The notes beneath the pieces are model-generated. The model worked only from the letters and a program-made list of their open reading frames with translations. It was not told the DNA's origin and did not search any database. DNA of 64,000 nucleotides from Nocardioides luteus (GTDB lineage: Bacteria; Actinomycetota; Actinomycetes; Propionibacteriales; Nocardioidaceae). Positions 24,505 to 32,576 of the stretch are shown here, one piece after another (position 1 is the stretch's first letter; each line of letters begins with the position of its first letter). The position numbers and the translations under genes were made by a program. The stretch spans positions 2,658,501-2,722,500 of the forward strand of contig NZ_JADOVJ010000001.1 of assembly GCF_015752315.1 (NCBI RefSeq). The letters are read 5' to 3'.

Positions 24505-25866
24505 ATGACATCCATCGACGAACTTCGCAAACACGTAACCCGGGTCATCACGCCCGACGACGCAGACTACGACGACGCTCGAGGCGTCTGGAACGGGATG
24601 ATCGACCGTCGTCCGGCAGCTGTCGTGCCGGCCGCGAACTCGGACGACGTCATCGCCGCGGTGAACTTCGCACGCGACGCCGGTCTGCCGCTGGCCGTAC
24701 GCGGCGGCGGGCACAGCGCTCCCGGATTCGGGACGATCGACGACGGCCTGGTGATCGACCTCTCCCCCATGCGTTCCGTCGAGATCGACGCCACCGCACG
24801 TACCGCCCGCGTGGGTGGTGGCGCGACGCTCGCGGACCTCAACGACGCGACCCACGCGCACGGCCTCGCGGTGCCCGGCGGGATCGTGTCGACGACGGGC
24901 GTCGGCGGTCTGACGCTCGGCGGAGGCATCGGCTACCTCACCCGAGGTTTCGGGCTCACGATCGACAATCTGCGGTCGGCCGACGTCGTCACCGCGGACG
25001 GACAGCTCCGTCGCGCCAGCGAGTCCGAGAACTCCGACCTGTTCTGGGCGCTCCGCGGCGGCAGCGGCAACTTCGGGGTCGTCACCACCTTCGAGTTCGA
25101 TCTGCACCCCGTGGACCAAGTGGTCGTCGGGCTCTTCTTCTACGAGCTGGAGCACGCCGGTGACCTGCTGCGCCTCTTCCGCACCTGGGTCACCGAGGCC
25201 GACGAGCGCTGCGGGGGCTTCCCGGCGTTTCAGGTCGCTCCTCCCCTGCCCTTCCTTCCGGAGGAGCGCCACGGCGACACCTTCTGCGCCGCCGTCGTCC
25301 ACTGGAGCGGGCCGGTCGAGGAGGGTGAGGCGGCGATGCAGCCGTTCCGCGACCTCGCGCCGCGCGTCGGCGAGCTCGTCGAGCCCATGCCGTATCCGTG
25401 GCTCAACGGCGCGTTCGACGACCTGTTCCCCCGTGGCGTACGCAGCTACTGGAAGGGCAACTACGTCACCGAGCTGACCGACGCGGCCATCGACGTGCAC
25501 CTGGCCCACGGGCCGAAGGCACCCAACGCGAGCTCGACGATGCACCTGTACCCCATCAACGGTGCTGCATCCCGCGTCGGCGCGACGGACACTGCGTTCT
25601 CCTACCGGCACGCGACGTTCTCGACGGTCATCGTCTCCGCATGGTCGGACGCCTCGGACGACGACGCCAACATCGCGTGGGTTCGCGACTACGCCGCCGC
25701 TCTCACGCCGCACTCCGAGCCCGGCGGGTACGTGAACTTCATGTCCGAGGACGACCAGGGCCGTGTCACCGACACCTATGGCAGCAACTACGCGCGCCTC
25801 AGGACGGTCAAGCAGGCGTACGACCCGGAGAACCTGTTCAGCCACAACCAGAACATCAGGCCCTAG
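24505..25866 (+). CDS. FAD-linked oxidase (berberine-bridge-enzyme-like)
   Basis: 453 residues. A FAD-binding PCMH domain (about 35-210) contains GGGHS with His70, the position of covalent FAD attachment, and TTGVGGLTLGGGIGYLTRGFG. The second covalent site, a Cys in this last motif, is absent, so attachment is probably single. The C-terminal BBE motif YGSNYARLRTVKQAYDP is intact. Such enzymes oxidise sugars, alcohols or alkaloid-like substrates with oxygen. The 83-bp region upstream holds no clear promoter. Confidence 0.9.
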   Translation: MTSIDELRKHVTRVITPDDADYDDARGVWNGMIDRRPAAVVPAANSDDVIAAVNFARDAGLPLAVRGGGHSAPGFGTIDDGLVIDLSPMRSVEIDATARTARVGGGATLADLNDATHAHGLAVPGGIVSTTGVGGLTLGGGIGYLTRGFGLTIDNLRSADVVTADGQLRRASESENSDLFWALRGGSGNFGVVTTFEFDLHPVDQVVVGLFFYELEHAGDLLRLFRTWVTEADERCGGFPAFQVAPPLPFLPEERHGDTFCAAVVHWSGPVEEGEAAMQPFRDLAPRVGELVEPMPYPWLNGAFDDLFPRGVRSYWKGNYVTELTDAAIDVHLAHGPKAPNASSTMHLYPINGAASRVGATDTAFSYRHATFSTVIVSAWSDASDDDANIAWVRDYAAALTPHSEPGGYVNFMSEDDQGRVTDTYGSNYARLRTVKQAYDPENLFSHNQNIRP

Positions 25867-25869
25867 GGT
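25864..25869 (+). promoter_or_regulatory. Leaderless -10 element overlapping the oxidase stop codon
   Basis: TAGGGT, whose first three bases are the TAG stop of the oxidase gene, ends 6 nt before the GTG at 25876. Confidence 0.45.
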
Positions 25870-25875
25870 TGGCGC

Positions 25876-26313
25876 GTGCCAGCCACCCCAGACCGTCTCG
25901 ATTCCACCCTGGCCGAGTGCCGCAAGCTCATCGCGTCCCGGTTCGCCGCCGGCGAATCCCGGGGAGCGGCAGCCGTGCTGCTCGACGACGGCACGGTCCT
26001 GACCGGCACCAGCCCTGACTTCCTGAACTCCAGCACGACCTTGTGCCACGAGGCCGAGCCCTACTGTGCCGCCTTCCGGCTCGACCGCAGGATCGTCGCC
26101 TCCGTCTGCCTGCACCGATTCGAGGACGGCCGACATGTCGTCCTCAGCCCGTGCGGCGTCTGCCGCGAGCGGCTCGCCGGGCACGGTCCGGACGTCCTGG
26201 TCGCCGTGCCGGGCAGCTCGGACGGCACCGAGGTCAGATGGGTCACGCTCAGGGAGGCGCTCCCCCACTACTGGCTCAGCGTGATCCCGGAGGAAGTCCC
26301 CGACTGGGTCTAG
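25876..26313 (+). CDS. Cytidine-deaminase-fold zinc enzyme
   Basis: 145 residues. A zinc site is formed by CHEAEPYC (about residues 56-63) and PCGVCRERL (about 92-100), the HxE/CxE plus PCxxC pattern of cytidine and blasticidin-S deaminases. The alpha-beta core (AAVLLDDGTVLTG, HVVLSPCGVC, DVLVAVPG) fits this fold. The substrate could be a nucleoside or an aminohexose-pyrimidine antibiotic. GTG start with a leaderless promoter. Its stop overlaps the convergent membrane-protein gene by 4 bp. Confidence 0.72.
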   Translation: MPATPDRLDSTLAECRKLIASRFAAGESRGAAAVLLDDGTVLTGTSPDFLNSSTTLCHEAEPYCAAFRLDRRIVASVCLHRFEDGRHVVLSPCGVCRERLAGHGPDVLVAVPGSSDGTEVRWVTLREALPHYWLSVIPEEVPDWV

Positions 26314-26681
26314 GACGAACCACCCTCGCCCCGCCTCAGCGCGAGGATGGTGCGGGTGTCGGCGGCGGTGGCGAAGACGAGCGCCGACGCCGCGATCTTG
26401 GGCCCGATGTTGCCCTCGCTGCGCGCGAGATGAGCGCAGTACGCAGCGATCGCCACGTTGAGGCCGGCGCGCGCCGCCATCCACGGCAGTCTGCGCCGAC
26501 CGGCCAGCAGCCCGGGCACGAGCACCAGATCAGCCGCGCCGATGACGCGCAGCGCGGTGGGGTGGTCACCGAACTTCAGTGCCCGACCCACCCGCTCCGG
26601 CGCGAGCAGGATCGCCGCTCCGATCGGCAGGGTGGCCATTCCGACGAAGGCGGCCGAGCGCCGCGCACTCTCAGAGTCCAT
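26310..26681 (-). CDS. Small membrane protein of unknown function
   Basis: 123 residues with four weakly hydrophobic helices (about 10-27, 40-62, 68-88 and 95-113), including GMATLPIGAAILLAPERVGRAL and LRVIGAADLVLVPGLLAGRRR. I do not recognise a named family, though the helix pattern recalls small actinobacterial DUF4267-like proteins. CAAGAT ends 6 nt before the ATG, so it may be leaderless. It is divergent from the M20 hydrolase gene, 47 bp apart. Confidence 0.65.
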   Translation of the reverse strand: MDSESARRSAAFVGMATLPIGAAILLAPERVGRALKFGDHPTALRVIGAADLVLVPGLLAGRRRLPWMAARAGLNVAIAAYCAHLARSEGNIGPKIAASALVFATAADTRTILALRRGEGGSS

Positions 26682-26716
26682 GGAGCCATCTTGTCCGACG
26701 GCTGGTGATCGTCTGA

Positions 26717-26722
26717 TAGTTT
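26717..26722 (+). promoter_or_regulatory. Leaderless -10 element of the M20 hydrolase gene
   Basis: TAGTTT ends 6 nt before the ATG at 26729; no ribosome-binding site is visible. Confidence 0.55.
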
Positions 26723-26739
26723 CTGGACATGGTGTCCAG
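26723..26739. promoter_or_regulatory. TetR-type operator over the M20 start codon
   Basis: CTGGAC-ATGGT-GTCCAG is a perfect 6-5-6 inverted repeat that includes the ATG. With its left flank (GTTTCTGGACA..GTGTC) it is nearly identical to the site at 34654-34670. Confidence 0.55.
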
Positions 26740-27934
26740 CAATGCTGTTCTCCGGGCGCAGATCGTCGCCACCGCCGGCGCGCTCACGCCCGACCTGGTC
26801 GAGCTCCGGCGGAACATCCACGCCGAGCCCGAGCTCGGGCTGCACCTGCCCGCGACCCAGCGCCGCGTGCTCGAGGCGCTGTCCGGCCTGGACCTCGAGC
26901 TCATCGAGGGCCGGTCGCTGACCTCGGTGACCGCGGTCCTGCGCGGCGGGAAGCCGGGCCCGACCGTGCTGCTCCGTGCCGACATGGATGCGCTACCGAT
27001 CACCGAGGCGGTCGACGTGACGTACCGCTCGACCAACGGCGCGATGCATGCGTGTGGTCACGACCTGCACGTCGCCGGGCTGGTCGGCGCCGCCCGCCTG
27101 CTCGCCGAACACCGGGCTGACCTGGCCGGAAACGTCATCCTGATGTTCCAGCCGGGCGAGGAAGGACACGGCGGAGCGAAGCTGATGATCGACGAGGGCG
27201 TCCTCGACGCGGCGGGTAGCCGGCCGGTCGCGGCGTACGCCGTCCATGTCGGCAACGCGCCGCGCGGGATCTTCCTGACCCGGCCGGGCACGGTGACCGC
27301 GAGCTCGACGCACCTGAGGATCGATCTCGCGGGTCGCGGCGGACACGGCTCTCGCCCCCACGAGACCCTCGACCCGGTCCCGGTCGCTGCCGAGATCGTG
27401 CTGGCGCTGCAGTCCTACACCGCGCGTCGCTTCGACTCCTTCGACCCGGTCGTGATCTCGGTGACGAACCTGGCCGCAGGCACCGGGGCCGACAACGTGA
27501 TCCCCGAGTCGGTCGAGATCACCGGCACCGTACGTACCGTCGACCCGAACACGTTGTCCAGGATCGAGCAGGACCTTCCTCGGCTCGTCGAGGGCATCGC
27601 GGCCGCACACGGGCTGGAGGCGACGGTCGCGCTCGACACCGGCTACCCGAGCGTCGTCAACGACGACGCGGTCACTCGACGTGCGATGGAGACACTGCGT
27701 AGCGCCTTCGGGCAGCGCGTGGTCGAGGTGCCCCGGCCGACGATGGGCGCCGAGGACTTCTCCTTCATCAGTCAGCAGGTGCCGACCACAATGGTCCTGC
27801 TCGGAGCCGCCCCGAGCGACGACGCCGCTCCCAACCACTCCCCTGACGCCGCTTTCGACGACAGCGTCCTCGGCGACCAGGCGGCGGCGCTGGCTCTGTT
27901 GACGATCGACACACTGGCAGCTGCGGGCGTTTGA
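26729..27934 (+). CDS. M20-family amidohydrolase (aminoacylase/hippurate-hydrolase type)
   Basis: 401 residues. Metal ligands are seen in RADMDALPI, HACGHDLHVA, QPGEEGHGGAK and AVHVGN, with the dimerisation domain inserted at about 185-300 and a final His in NHSPDAAF. These di-metal enzymes cleave N-acylated amino acids or related amides. Substrate is unassigned. An operator matching the nearby TetR regulon covers its start codon, so it may belong to the same acyl-metabolism response. Confidence 0.92.
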   Translation: MVSSNAVLRAQIVATAGALTPDLVELRRNIHAEPELGLHLPATQRRVLEALSGLDLELIEGRSLTSVTAVLRGGKPGPTVLLRADMDALPITEAVDVTYRSTNGAMHACGHDLHVAGLVGAARLLAEHRADLAGNVILMFQPGEEGHGGAKLMIDEGVLDAAGSRPVAAYAVHVGNAPRGIFLTRPGTVTASSTHLRIDLAGRGGHGSRPHETLDPVPVAAEIVLALQSYTARRFDSFDPVVISVTNLAAGTGADNVIPESVEITGTVRTVDPNTLSRIEQDLPRLVEGIAAAHGLEATVALDTGYPSVVNDDAVTRRAMETLRSAFGQRVVEVPRPTMGAEDFSFISQQVPTTMVLLGAAPSDDAAPNHSPDAAFDDSVLGDQAAALALLTIDTLAAAGV

Positions 27935-28067
27935 GTCCATGTAGTCGTGTTTCAAGCTGTTAGCGCCCATATAGACAGAACGGACTATGGAAGCCTGTCG
28001 AATCGACGTGCCAGACTCCACGCGTCCGGGCAACTGCGCCAGGACATCTCGTCCATGGGGGAAGAGC

Positions 28068-28571
28068 ATGCGCATCCAAGGCTTCGTCACCACGCTCGCG
28101 GCCGCGGCTTCTGCGACGGTCCTGGCCGCCGCGCCGGCCCTCGCGAGCGGCAGCCCGCACTTCATCAAGAACCTGACGAAGGTGACCGACGCCAGGCTGT
28201 CCTCGGTCACCGTCGCGTTCAAGGAGGCCGGCCTCGAGAGCGGAGCGGTCGAGACGATCACCGTGACCGCTCACCTCGACGCGACGTATCAGTGCGTCAA
28301 TCGCGGTGGCCACAATCCGGATGACCCGAAGAAGACCGTGATCAGCGGTGACTACTCGAAGTCGGGCGAGTTCAAGGCTGCCAGGAACGGCAACGTCATC
28401 GGCTCTTTGACGGTGACCGCACCCGCGCCCAGCACCGTCGTCGACTGCCCCAGGGGGCAGACGGCGAAGCACACGGTGTCGACGTGGTCGAACATCTCGG
28501 TCACCGACGAGGACACCCTGGCGACGATCGCCCTCGAGGGCACCTACTCCTTCGGCGAGCCCGTCGACTGA
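28068..28571 (+). CDS. Secreted protein of unknown function
   Basis: 167 residues. A Sec signal peptide (MRIQGFVTT then Ala-rich core, cleavage near ALA-SG at residue 28) precedes an extracellular region rich in Thr, Ser and Val, with beta-strand character and two Cys residues that may form a disulfide (YQCVNRGG, VDCPRGQ). I do not recognise a domain. GGGGAAG precedes the ATG at 28068. The 133-bp upstream gap includes TATAGA at 27970-27975, a possible -10 with no clear -35. Confidence 0.7.
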   Translation: MRIQGFVTTLAAAASATVLAAAPALASGSPHFIKNLTKVTDARLSSVTVAFKEAGLESGAVETITVTAHLDATYQCVNRGGHNPDDPKKTVISGDYSKSGEFKAARNGNVIGSLTVTAPAPSTVVDCPRGQTAKHTVSTWSNISVTDEDTLATIALEGTYSFGEPVD

Positions 28572-28664
28572 CGGAATCGTGAGCCAGGATGTAGAGAACC
28601 TCCGATCGGCTCCGTCCATGGGGTGAGAGCGACCGACCGGGTCGCCCGAACCGAGGAGAGTCCG

Positions 28665-29171
28665 ATGTCCAACACCATGCACGCCGACGAGATCGATGCG
28701 GTCCTGAGCCGTGCGCTGAGCCGCGAGCTCCTGGCCCGAGACCTGACCCGCCTTGCGTACGTCGCCAAGGACGGCACCCCGAGGAACATCCCGATCGCGT
28801 TCACCTGGAACGGCTCGCAGGTGGTCATGTGCACCACCCCCAACTCCCCCAAGCTCATCTCGCTGCGTCACAACCCGGCGGTCGCCCTGACCATCGACAC
28901 CGAGGTGCACCCGCCGAAGATGCTGCTCATCCGCGGGACCGCCGAGCTGGACGCCGTCGACGGGATCCCCGAGGAGTACCTCGAGATGAACGGCTCCTAC
29001 GAGATGACACCGGAGCAGCGGGTCGCCTGGGAGGCGGAGGTACGGTCCTTGTACGACAGCATGGTGCGCATCGTCGTCACCCCGACCTGGGCGAAGCTGA
29101 TCGACTTCGAGACGACCCTTCCGACACAGGTCGAGGAGCTGGTCCGGCAGCGCGCCGAGCGCACGCGGTGA
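28665..29171 (+). CDS. Pyridoxamine-5'-phosphate-oxidase-fold flavoprotein
   Basis: 168 residues. The split-barrel core is seen in LARDLTRLAYVAKDGTPRNIPIAFTWNGSQVVMCT and NPAVALTIDTEVHPPKMLLIRGTAEL; a helical C-terminus follows. It belongs to the flavin/F420-binding PPOX superfamily, whose members reduce diverse small molecules. The cofactor cannot be fixed from sequence. GAGGAG precedes the ATG at 28665. It is 19 bp upstream of the DUF1704 gene on the same strand, close enough for co-transcription. Confidence 0.82.
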   Translation: MSNTMHADEIDAVLSRALSRELLARDLTRLAYVAKDGTPRNIPIAFTWNGSQVVMCTTPNSPKLISLRHNPAVALTIDTEVHPPKMLLIRGTAELDAVDGIPEEYLEMNGSYEMTPEQRVAWEAEVRSLYDSMVRIVVTPTWAKLIDFETTLPTQVEELVRQRAERTR

Positions 29172-29190
29172 GGAATGATCCCATCGGGGT

Positions 29191-30390
29191 GTGGGTACCC
29201 CTGGGGGTGTGACTGCTTCGACTCAGGAGATCGAGCCTGCCCTCAGCATCGACGCCCGACTCACCGCGATCGAGCGCCAGATCGACCTGCTGCTGAACCT
29301 CACCCCGCTCAACGGAGCGGAGGCGTGGGACGACTTCAAACGGACCGACTTCACGGTCGCGCCGACGCTGCGGCTCCGAGAGCTCGACTTCGAACCTGAC
29401 CTGGTGCGTCGTGATCTCTACAACCTCGAGATCGAGGACGTCGCCGACCCGGCCCTGCACTCCTTGTTCCGGGCCAAACGAGATGAGATCGCGCGACAGA
29501 TCACCGCGCTCGAGGACCGTGACACGACGAAGTTCGTGCACGGCTCACGGCAGCTCTTCGGCGACCCCTCCGCCGGTCTCGTGTCGTCGGCCGAGCAGCT
29601 GCTCGCCGACATCCCGCCGCCGCCCCCGGCCCGCGGAAACGTGACGTCCGGGGCGTTCGCTGATGCAGCCCGCGCCGAGCTGGAGCAGTATCAAGCGGCG
29701 TACCCCGGGTTTCCCGCGGATGTCGAGGTGCGTGAGGACGTCTCCGAGCTGATGGTGTCCGCCGGGCAGCTGCTCATCCCTGAGTCGGCGACCTTCCGCG
29801 CCGACCGGGTCGAGCCGCTGCTTCACCACGAGGTCGGTACGCACGTCGTCACCTACCAGAACGGTGCGCGGCAGCCGCTGAAGATGCTGACGATCGGCCT
29901 GCCCGGCTACGACGAGACCCAAGAGGGCCTGGCGCTCATCTCCGAGTACGTCACCGGCGGGCTGGACCCACGGCGGCTGCGGGTGCTGGCGGCGCGGGTC
30001 GTCGCCGTCGACCTGATGCTCGCGGGCGGAAGCTTCATGGAGATCTTCGAGACCTTGACGGGCGAGCACCGGATCCCCCGCGGGACCGCCTGGTCGATCG
30101 CGATCCGAGTGGTCGTCGCCGGCGGGATGGTGCGCGACGCGATCTACCTGCGCGGGATCAGCCGGATCCTCGAGGCCGTTGCCTCGGGAGTCGATCTCGA
30201 CGTGCTCCTGGTCGGCAAGCTCGCGCTGGACCACATCGACCTGGTGCAGGACCTGCTCGAGCGCGGCGTACTCGAGCCTCCATGGGTGCGCCCGCGGTGG
30301 CTCGAGGTGCCCGGCGCGCGCGAGCGCCTTGACCGGATGGCCGGCGGCTTGCAGGTCACCGACCTCTACGAAGGAGATGGAGAGAGATGA
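29191..30390 (+). CDS. DUF1704 / QEGLA-motif metallopeptidase-like protein
   Basis: 399 residues. A helical N-terminal half leads to the zinc-peptidase-like site HEVGTH (residues 213-218) and the family-naming QEGLA (244-248), whose Glu245 would be the third ligand. The family is labelled flavohemoglobin expression-modulating QEGLA protein in bacteria, and its eukaryotic relatives (MATCAP) are tubulin tyrosine carboxypeptidases. GTG at 29191 is taken; GTG at 29209 is equally possible. Its stop overlaps the ATP-grasp start (ATGA), so the two are one unit. The native substrate is unknown. Confidence 0.88.
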   Translation: MGTPGGVTASTQEIEPALSIDARLTAIERQIDLLLNLTPLNGAEAWDDFKRTDFTVAPTLRLRELDFEPDLVRRDLYNLEIEDVADPALHSLFRAKRDEIARQITALEDRDTTKFVHGSRQLFGDPSAGLVSSAEQLLADIPPPPPARGNVTSGAFADAARAELEQYQAAYPGFPADVEVREDVSELMVSAGQLLIPESATFRADRVEPLLHHEVGTHVVTYQNGARQPLKMLTIGLPGYDETQEGLALISEYVTGGLDPRRLRVLAARVVAVDLMLAGGSFMEIFETLTGEHRIPRGTAWSIAIRVVVAGGMVRDAIYLRGISRILEAVASGVDLDVLLVGKLALDHIDLVQDLLERGVLEPPWVRPRWLEVPGARERLDRMAGGLQVTDLYEGDGER

Positions 30391-31376
30391 AGCTTGCGTT
30401 CTTCGTGAACGAGATCGCAGTCGAACACCCCGAGATGGCAACCACGCGACTTGCGAAGGCGGCCGCTGTGGGGGCGCACGAGGTCTGGTACGTCGGTGCA
30501 GGCGATGTCGAGTTCGACACGAGTCAACAGCTCCTCGCCCGCGCGCGCCGTGCCGAGGTCATCGAGGGCGACACGCTCGAGACGTTCTTGGCCCGGATCA
30601 AGGAACGTGATCCGGAGCGACTGGTGATGGACTCGCTGGATGCCCTGTTCCTGCGCAACGAAGAGGCCACCGAGATGCAGGAACGACCATGGGCCGGCCC
30701 GCTCGGCACCGTCTTCGGCCAGATGCTCGCCGCTCGAGGTGTCACGGTGGTCAATGACCCGGTGACGTTGAGCCGTGCGACGAGCAAGCTCTATCTCGAG
30801 GAGTTTCCCCAGTCTGTCCGGCCACGCTCCCTCGTCACCCGCGACGCCGGAGCGATCAGACGGTTCATCGCAGAGGTGGGCAAGTCCGTCGTCAAGCCGA
30901 TCTACGGCGGCAAGGGCCGCAACGTGTTCGTGGTCGCGGACGAGAACGAGACCAACCTGGCGCAGATCATCGAAGCGGTCTTCGAGGACGGATATGCGAT
31001 CGCCCAGGAGTTCGTGAACGGCGGCGAGGAGGGCGACGCCAGGATCTTTCTGCTCGACGGGAAGCTGATCGAGATCGACGGGGCGTACGCCGCGTTCCGG
31101 CGCGTGCCCGACGGCAACGACCCGCGCGCCAACATCAGCAAGGGCGGGCGGATGAAGCCGCTCGAGATCGGCGCACGCGAGAAGGACATCGTCGACACGA
31201 TGGGTCCCAAGCTCGCGGCCGACGGGTTGTTCTTCGTCGGGATCGACGTGGTTGGCGACAAGGTGCTCGAGATCAATGCCGACAGCCCGGGTGGTATCCA
31301 GAGCATCGAGTGGCTCTACGAAACCGACATCTGCCCGGCCATCATCGAGGCCCTCCGGGAGCGCGCCTCCAGCTGA
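30387..31376 (+). CDS. Glutathione-synthetase-like ATP-grasp ligase
   Basis: 329 residues with a GshB-type N-terminal domain (MKLAFFVNEIAVEHPEMATT), an ATP-grasp lysine loop SVVKPIYGGKGRNVF (about 165-180) and the metal-binding end VLEINADSPGG (about 300-310). ATP-grasp ligases join a carboxylate to an amine through an acylphosphate. The partner is the DUF1704 peptidase-like gene (4-bp overlap); this pairing is widespread, and suggests one adds and the other trims a residue on a shared peptide-like substrate. AAGGAG lies upstream of the ATG. Confidence 0.9.
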   Translation: MKLAFFVNEIAVEHPEMATTRLAKAAAVGAHEVWYVGAGDVEFDTSQQLLARARRAEVIEGDTLETFLARIKERDPERLVMDSLDALFLRNEEATEMQERPWAGPLGTVFGQMLAARGVTVVNDPVTLSRATSKLYLEEFPQSVRPRSLVTRDAGAIRRFIAEVGKSVVKPIYGGKGRNVFVVADENETNLAQIIEAVFEDGYAIAQEFVNGGEEGDARIFLLDGKLIEIDGAYAAFRRVPDGNDPRANISKGGRMKPLEIGAREKDIVDTMGPKLAADGLFFVGIDVVGDKVLEINADSPGGIQSIEWLYETDICPAIIEALRERASS

Positions 31377-31384
31377 GTCACGGT

Positions 31385-31906
31385 CTAGGACGCAGCCGAT
31401 CCGCCGGGCCCCTTGGCGCGCACGCGCTCGACGTTGACCAGCGACTCCTGGAGCTCATCGAGCCACTCGCTCGAGTGCTGCTGGACGAGCTTGACGCACC
31501 AGCCGAGCGCGTCGCTCCGGCTCCGGGCGACACCGCCGGATACCAGCAGGTCGAGGACCTTGCGCTCGGGCTGACGCAGTCGGGTCATGACCGGCGCGGA
31601 GACGGTGGTGAACATGTGCCGCTCACCACCGACCTCCACGCCCCACGACACCTTCCGGTCGAACCGTCGCTCGGCCTGCCGCGCCACTGCCATCCGATCC
31701 TCGCGGGTGCGCTCGCGGAACTCGCTCGCTCGCCCTTCGTTGGCTGCTGCCCGCTCTTCGTCCGAAGCGCCCTCGGCGGTCTTCGGCTCCTTGATCCGCC
31801 CGACGACGGTGATCTCCTCGCGGTCGACCACCACATCGACGATCTCGTCGTACACACCATCGGGCAGCCGTCCGCTGAACCACCCGCGCAACTCGTTTGT
31901 AAGCAT
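31385..31906 (-). CDS. Conserved actinobacterial protein with ribbon-helix-helix-like C-terminus
   Basis: 173 residues. The N-terminal part has a beta-rich DEIVDVVVDREEITVVGRIKEP and a charged helical segment (about 45-85). The C-terminal MTRLRQPERKVLDLLVSGGVARSRSDALGWCVKLVQ looks like a ribbon-helix-helix DNA-binding or dimerisation unit. The family is common in actinobacteria but, to my knowledge, unnamed. The ATG at 31906 sits inside a 22-bp palindrome covering its own promoter, which supports autoregulation. It converges on the ATP-grasp gene, 8 bp apart. Confidence 0.65.
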   Translation of the reverse strand: MLTNELRGWFSGRLPDGVYDEIVDVVVDREEITVVGRIKEPKTAEGASDEERAAANEGRASEFRERTREDRMAVARQAERRFDRKVSWGVEVGGERHMFTTVSAPVMTRLRQPERKVLDLLVSGGVARSRSDALGWCVKLVQQHSSEWLDELQESLVNVERVRAKGPGGSAAS

Positions 31907-31941
31907 GTAATCATGCTTACTCGTTAGCGAGTCGAATTCAA
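31899..31941 (-). promoter_or_regulatory. Autoregulatory promoter with nested palindromes
   Basis: GTAAGCATG (31899-31907) and CATGCTTAC (31912-31920) form a perfect 9-4-9 palindrome; ACTCG-TTAG-CGAGT follows at 31919-31932. On the minus strand TTGAAT (31936-31941) and AAGCAT, 17 bp apart, give a promoter whose -10 and start codon are both within the large palindrome. Confidence 0.7.
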
Positions 31942-31947
31942 GGGCGG

Positions 31948-32211
31948 CTACGACGAGCCGACGAGCGCGACCACCTCGACGAGCGCGATCACGGTCGCCA
32001 CCGCGGCGGTGACCAGGACGCGGCGGCGCCCGAGCAACAGGTACGAAGCCAGCGCAGCCACCGCCAGCGCCACACCGAGGCGCCACCACAGCTGACCGTC
32101 AGTCAGTGGATGGCGGACGACGACGAGCGCGGCGACGACGAGCGACAGGTGCGTACGCCGCCAGGCGAGCTCGGTGCGCTCGGGCTGCAGCCCCGGGTCT
32201 CCCCCGCTCAC
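31948..32211 (-). CDS. DUF202 small membrane protein
   Basis: 87 residues: LQPERTELAWRRTHLSLVVAALVVVRH near the start is the DUF202 signature (ERT-AW-RT), followed by two more hydrophobic segments (about 48-64 and 68-86). GTG start overlaps the stop of the upstream DUF202 gene (GTGA), so the pair is translationally coupled. Such tandem DUF202 genes (YidH/YidG type) have no known function. Third gene of the MFS operon. Confidence 0.82.
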   Translation of the reverse strand: MSGGDPGLQPERTELAWRRTHLSLVVAALVVVRHPLTDGQLWWRLGVALAVAALASYLLLGRRRVLVTAAVATVIALVEVVALVGSS

Positions 32212-32576
32212 ACCAGCAGTGCCATCGAGACGAGCGCGACGGAGCCGAGCACGCCGAACACCAGGGGAAGCGGCGCCCGGCGGGTCGGGAGGGCAGCGCG
32301 CCGTCGGATCGCGCGCTCGCTGCGTACCCAGCTCCACCAGGACCAGGCGGCACAGCCCGCCGCGAGGATCGCGAGGCTGAGAGGGGCGAGCACGGCCAGG
32401 GCCGTGCCGCCGCCGACCGCCAGGGTGTCGACGGCGACCGCGACCGCGAGGAACGCCAGCGAGGTGCGGATCCAGGCCAGGAACGTACGCTCGTTGGCCA
32501 GGGTGAACCTGACATCGGGTTCCTCAGTCTCGCTGTAGAGCCAGCTGTCGAGCCGACCGCGGGGCGCGCGGCTCAC
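32208..32576 (-). CDS. DUF202 (YidH-type) membrane protein
   Basis: 122 residues with VRFTLANERTFLAWIRTSLAFLAVAVAVDTLA (about 22-52), the canonical DUF202 start, and three hydrophobic segments in total. The GTG start at 32574-32576 overlaps the MFS stop (GTGA) and the stop overlaps the next GTG. It thus sits between the MFS transporter and the second DUF202 gene in a fully coupled three-gene operon. Confidence 0.85.
   Translation of the reverse strand: MSRAPRGRLDSWLYSETEEPDVRFTLANERTFLAWIRTSLAFLAVAVAVDTLAVGGGTALAVLAPLSLAILAAGCAAWSWWSWVRSERAIRRRAALPTRRAPLPLVFGVLGSVALVSMALLV

Noticed and set aside
20863..31376. Integrative element or genomic island starting at the tyrosine recombinase
   Set aside because: Flanking genes are ordinary enzymes and regulators with host-like codon use. 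There is no tRNA, direct att repeat, excisionase or transfer gene.
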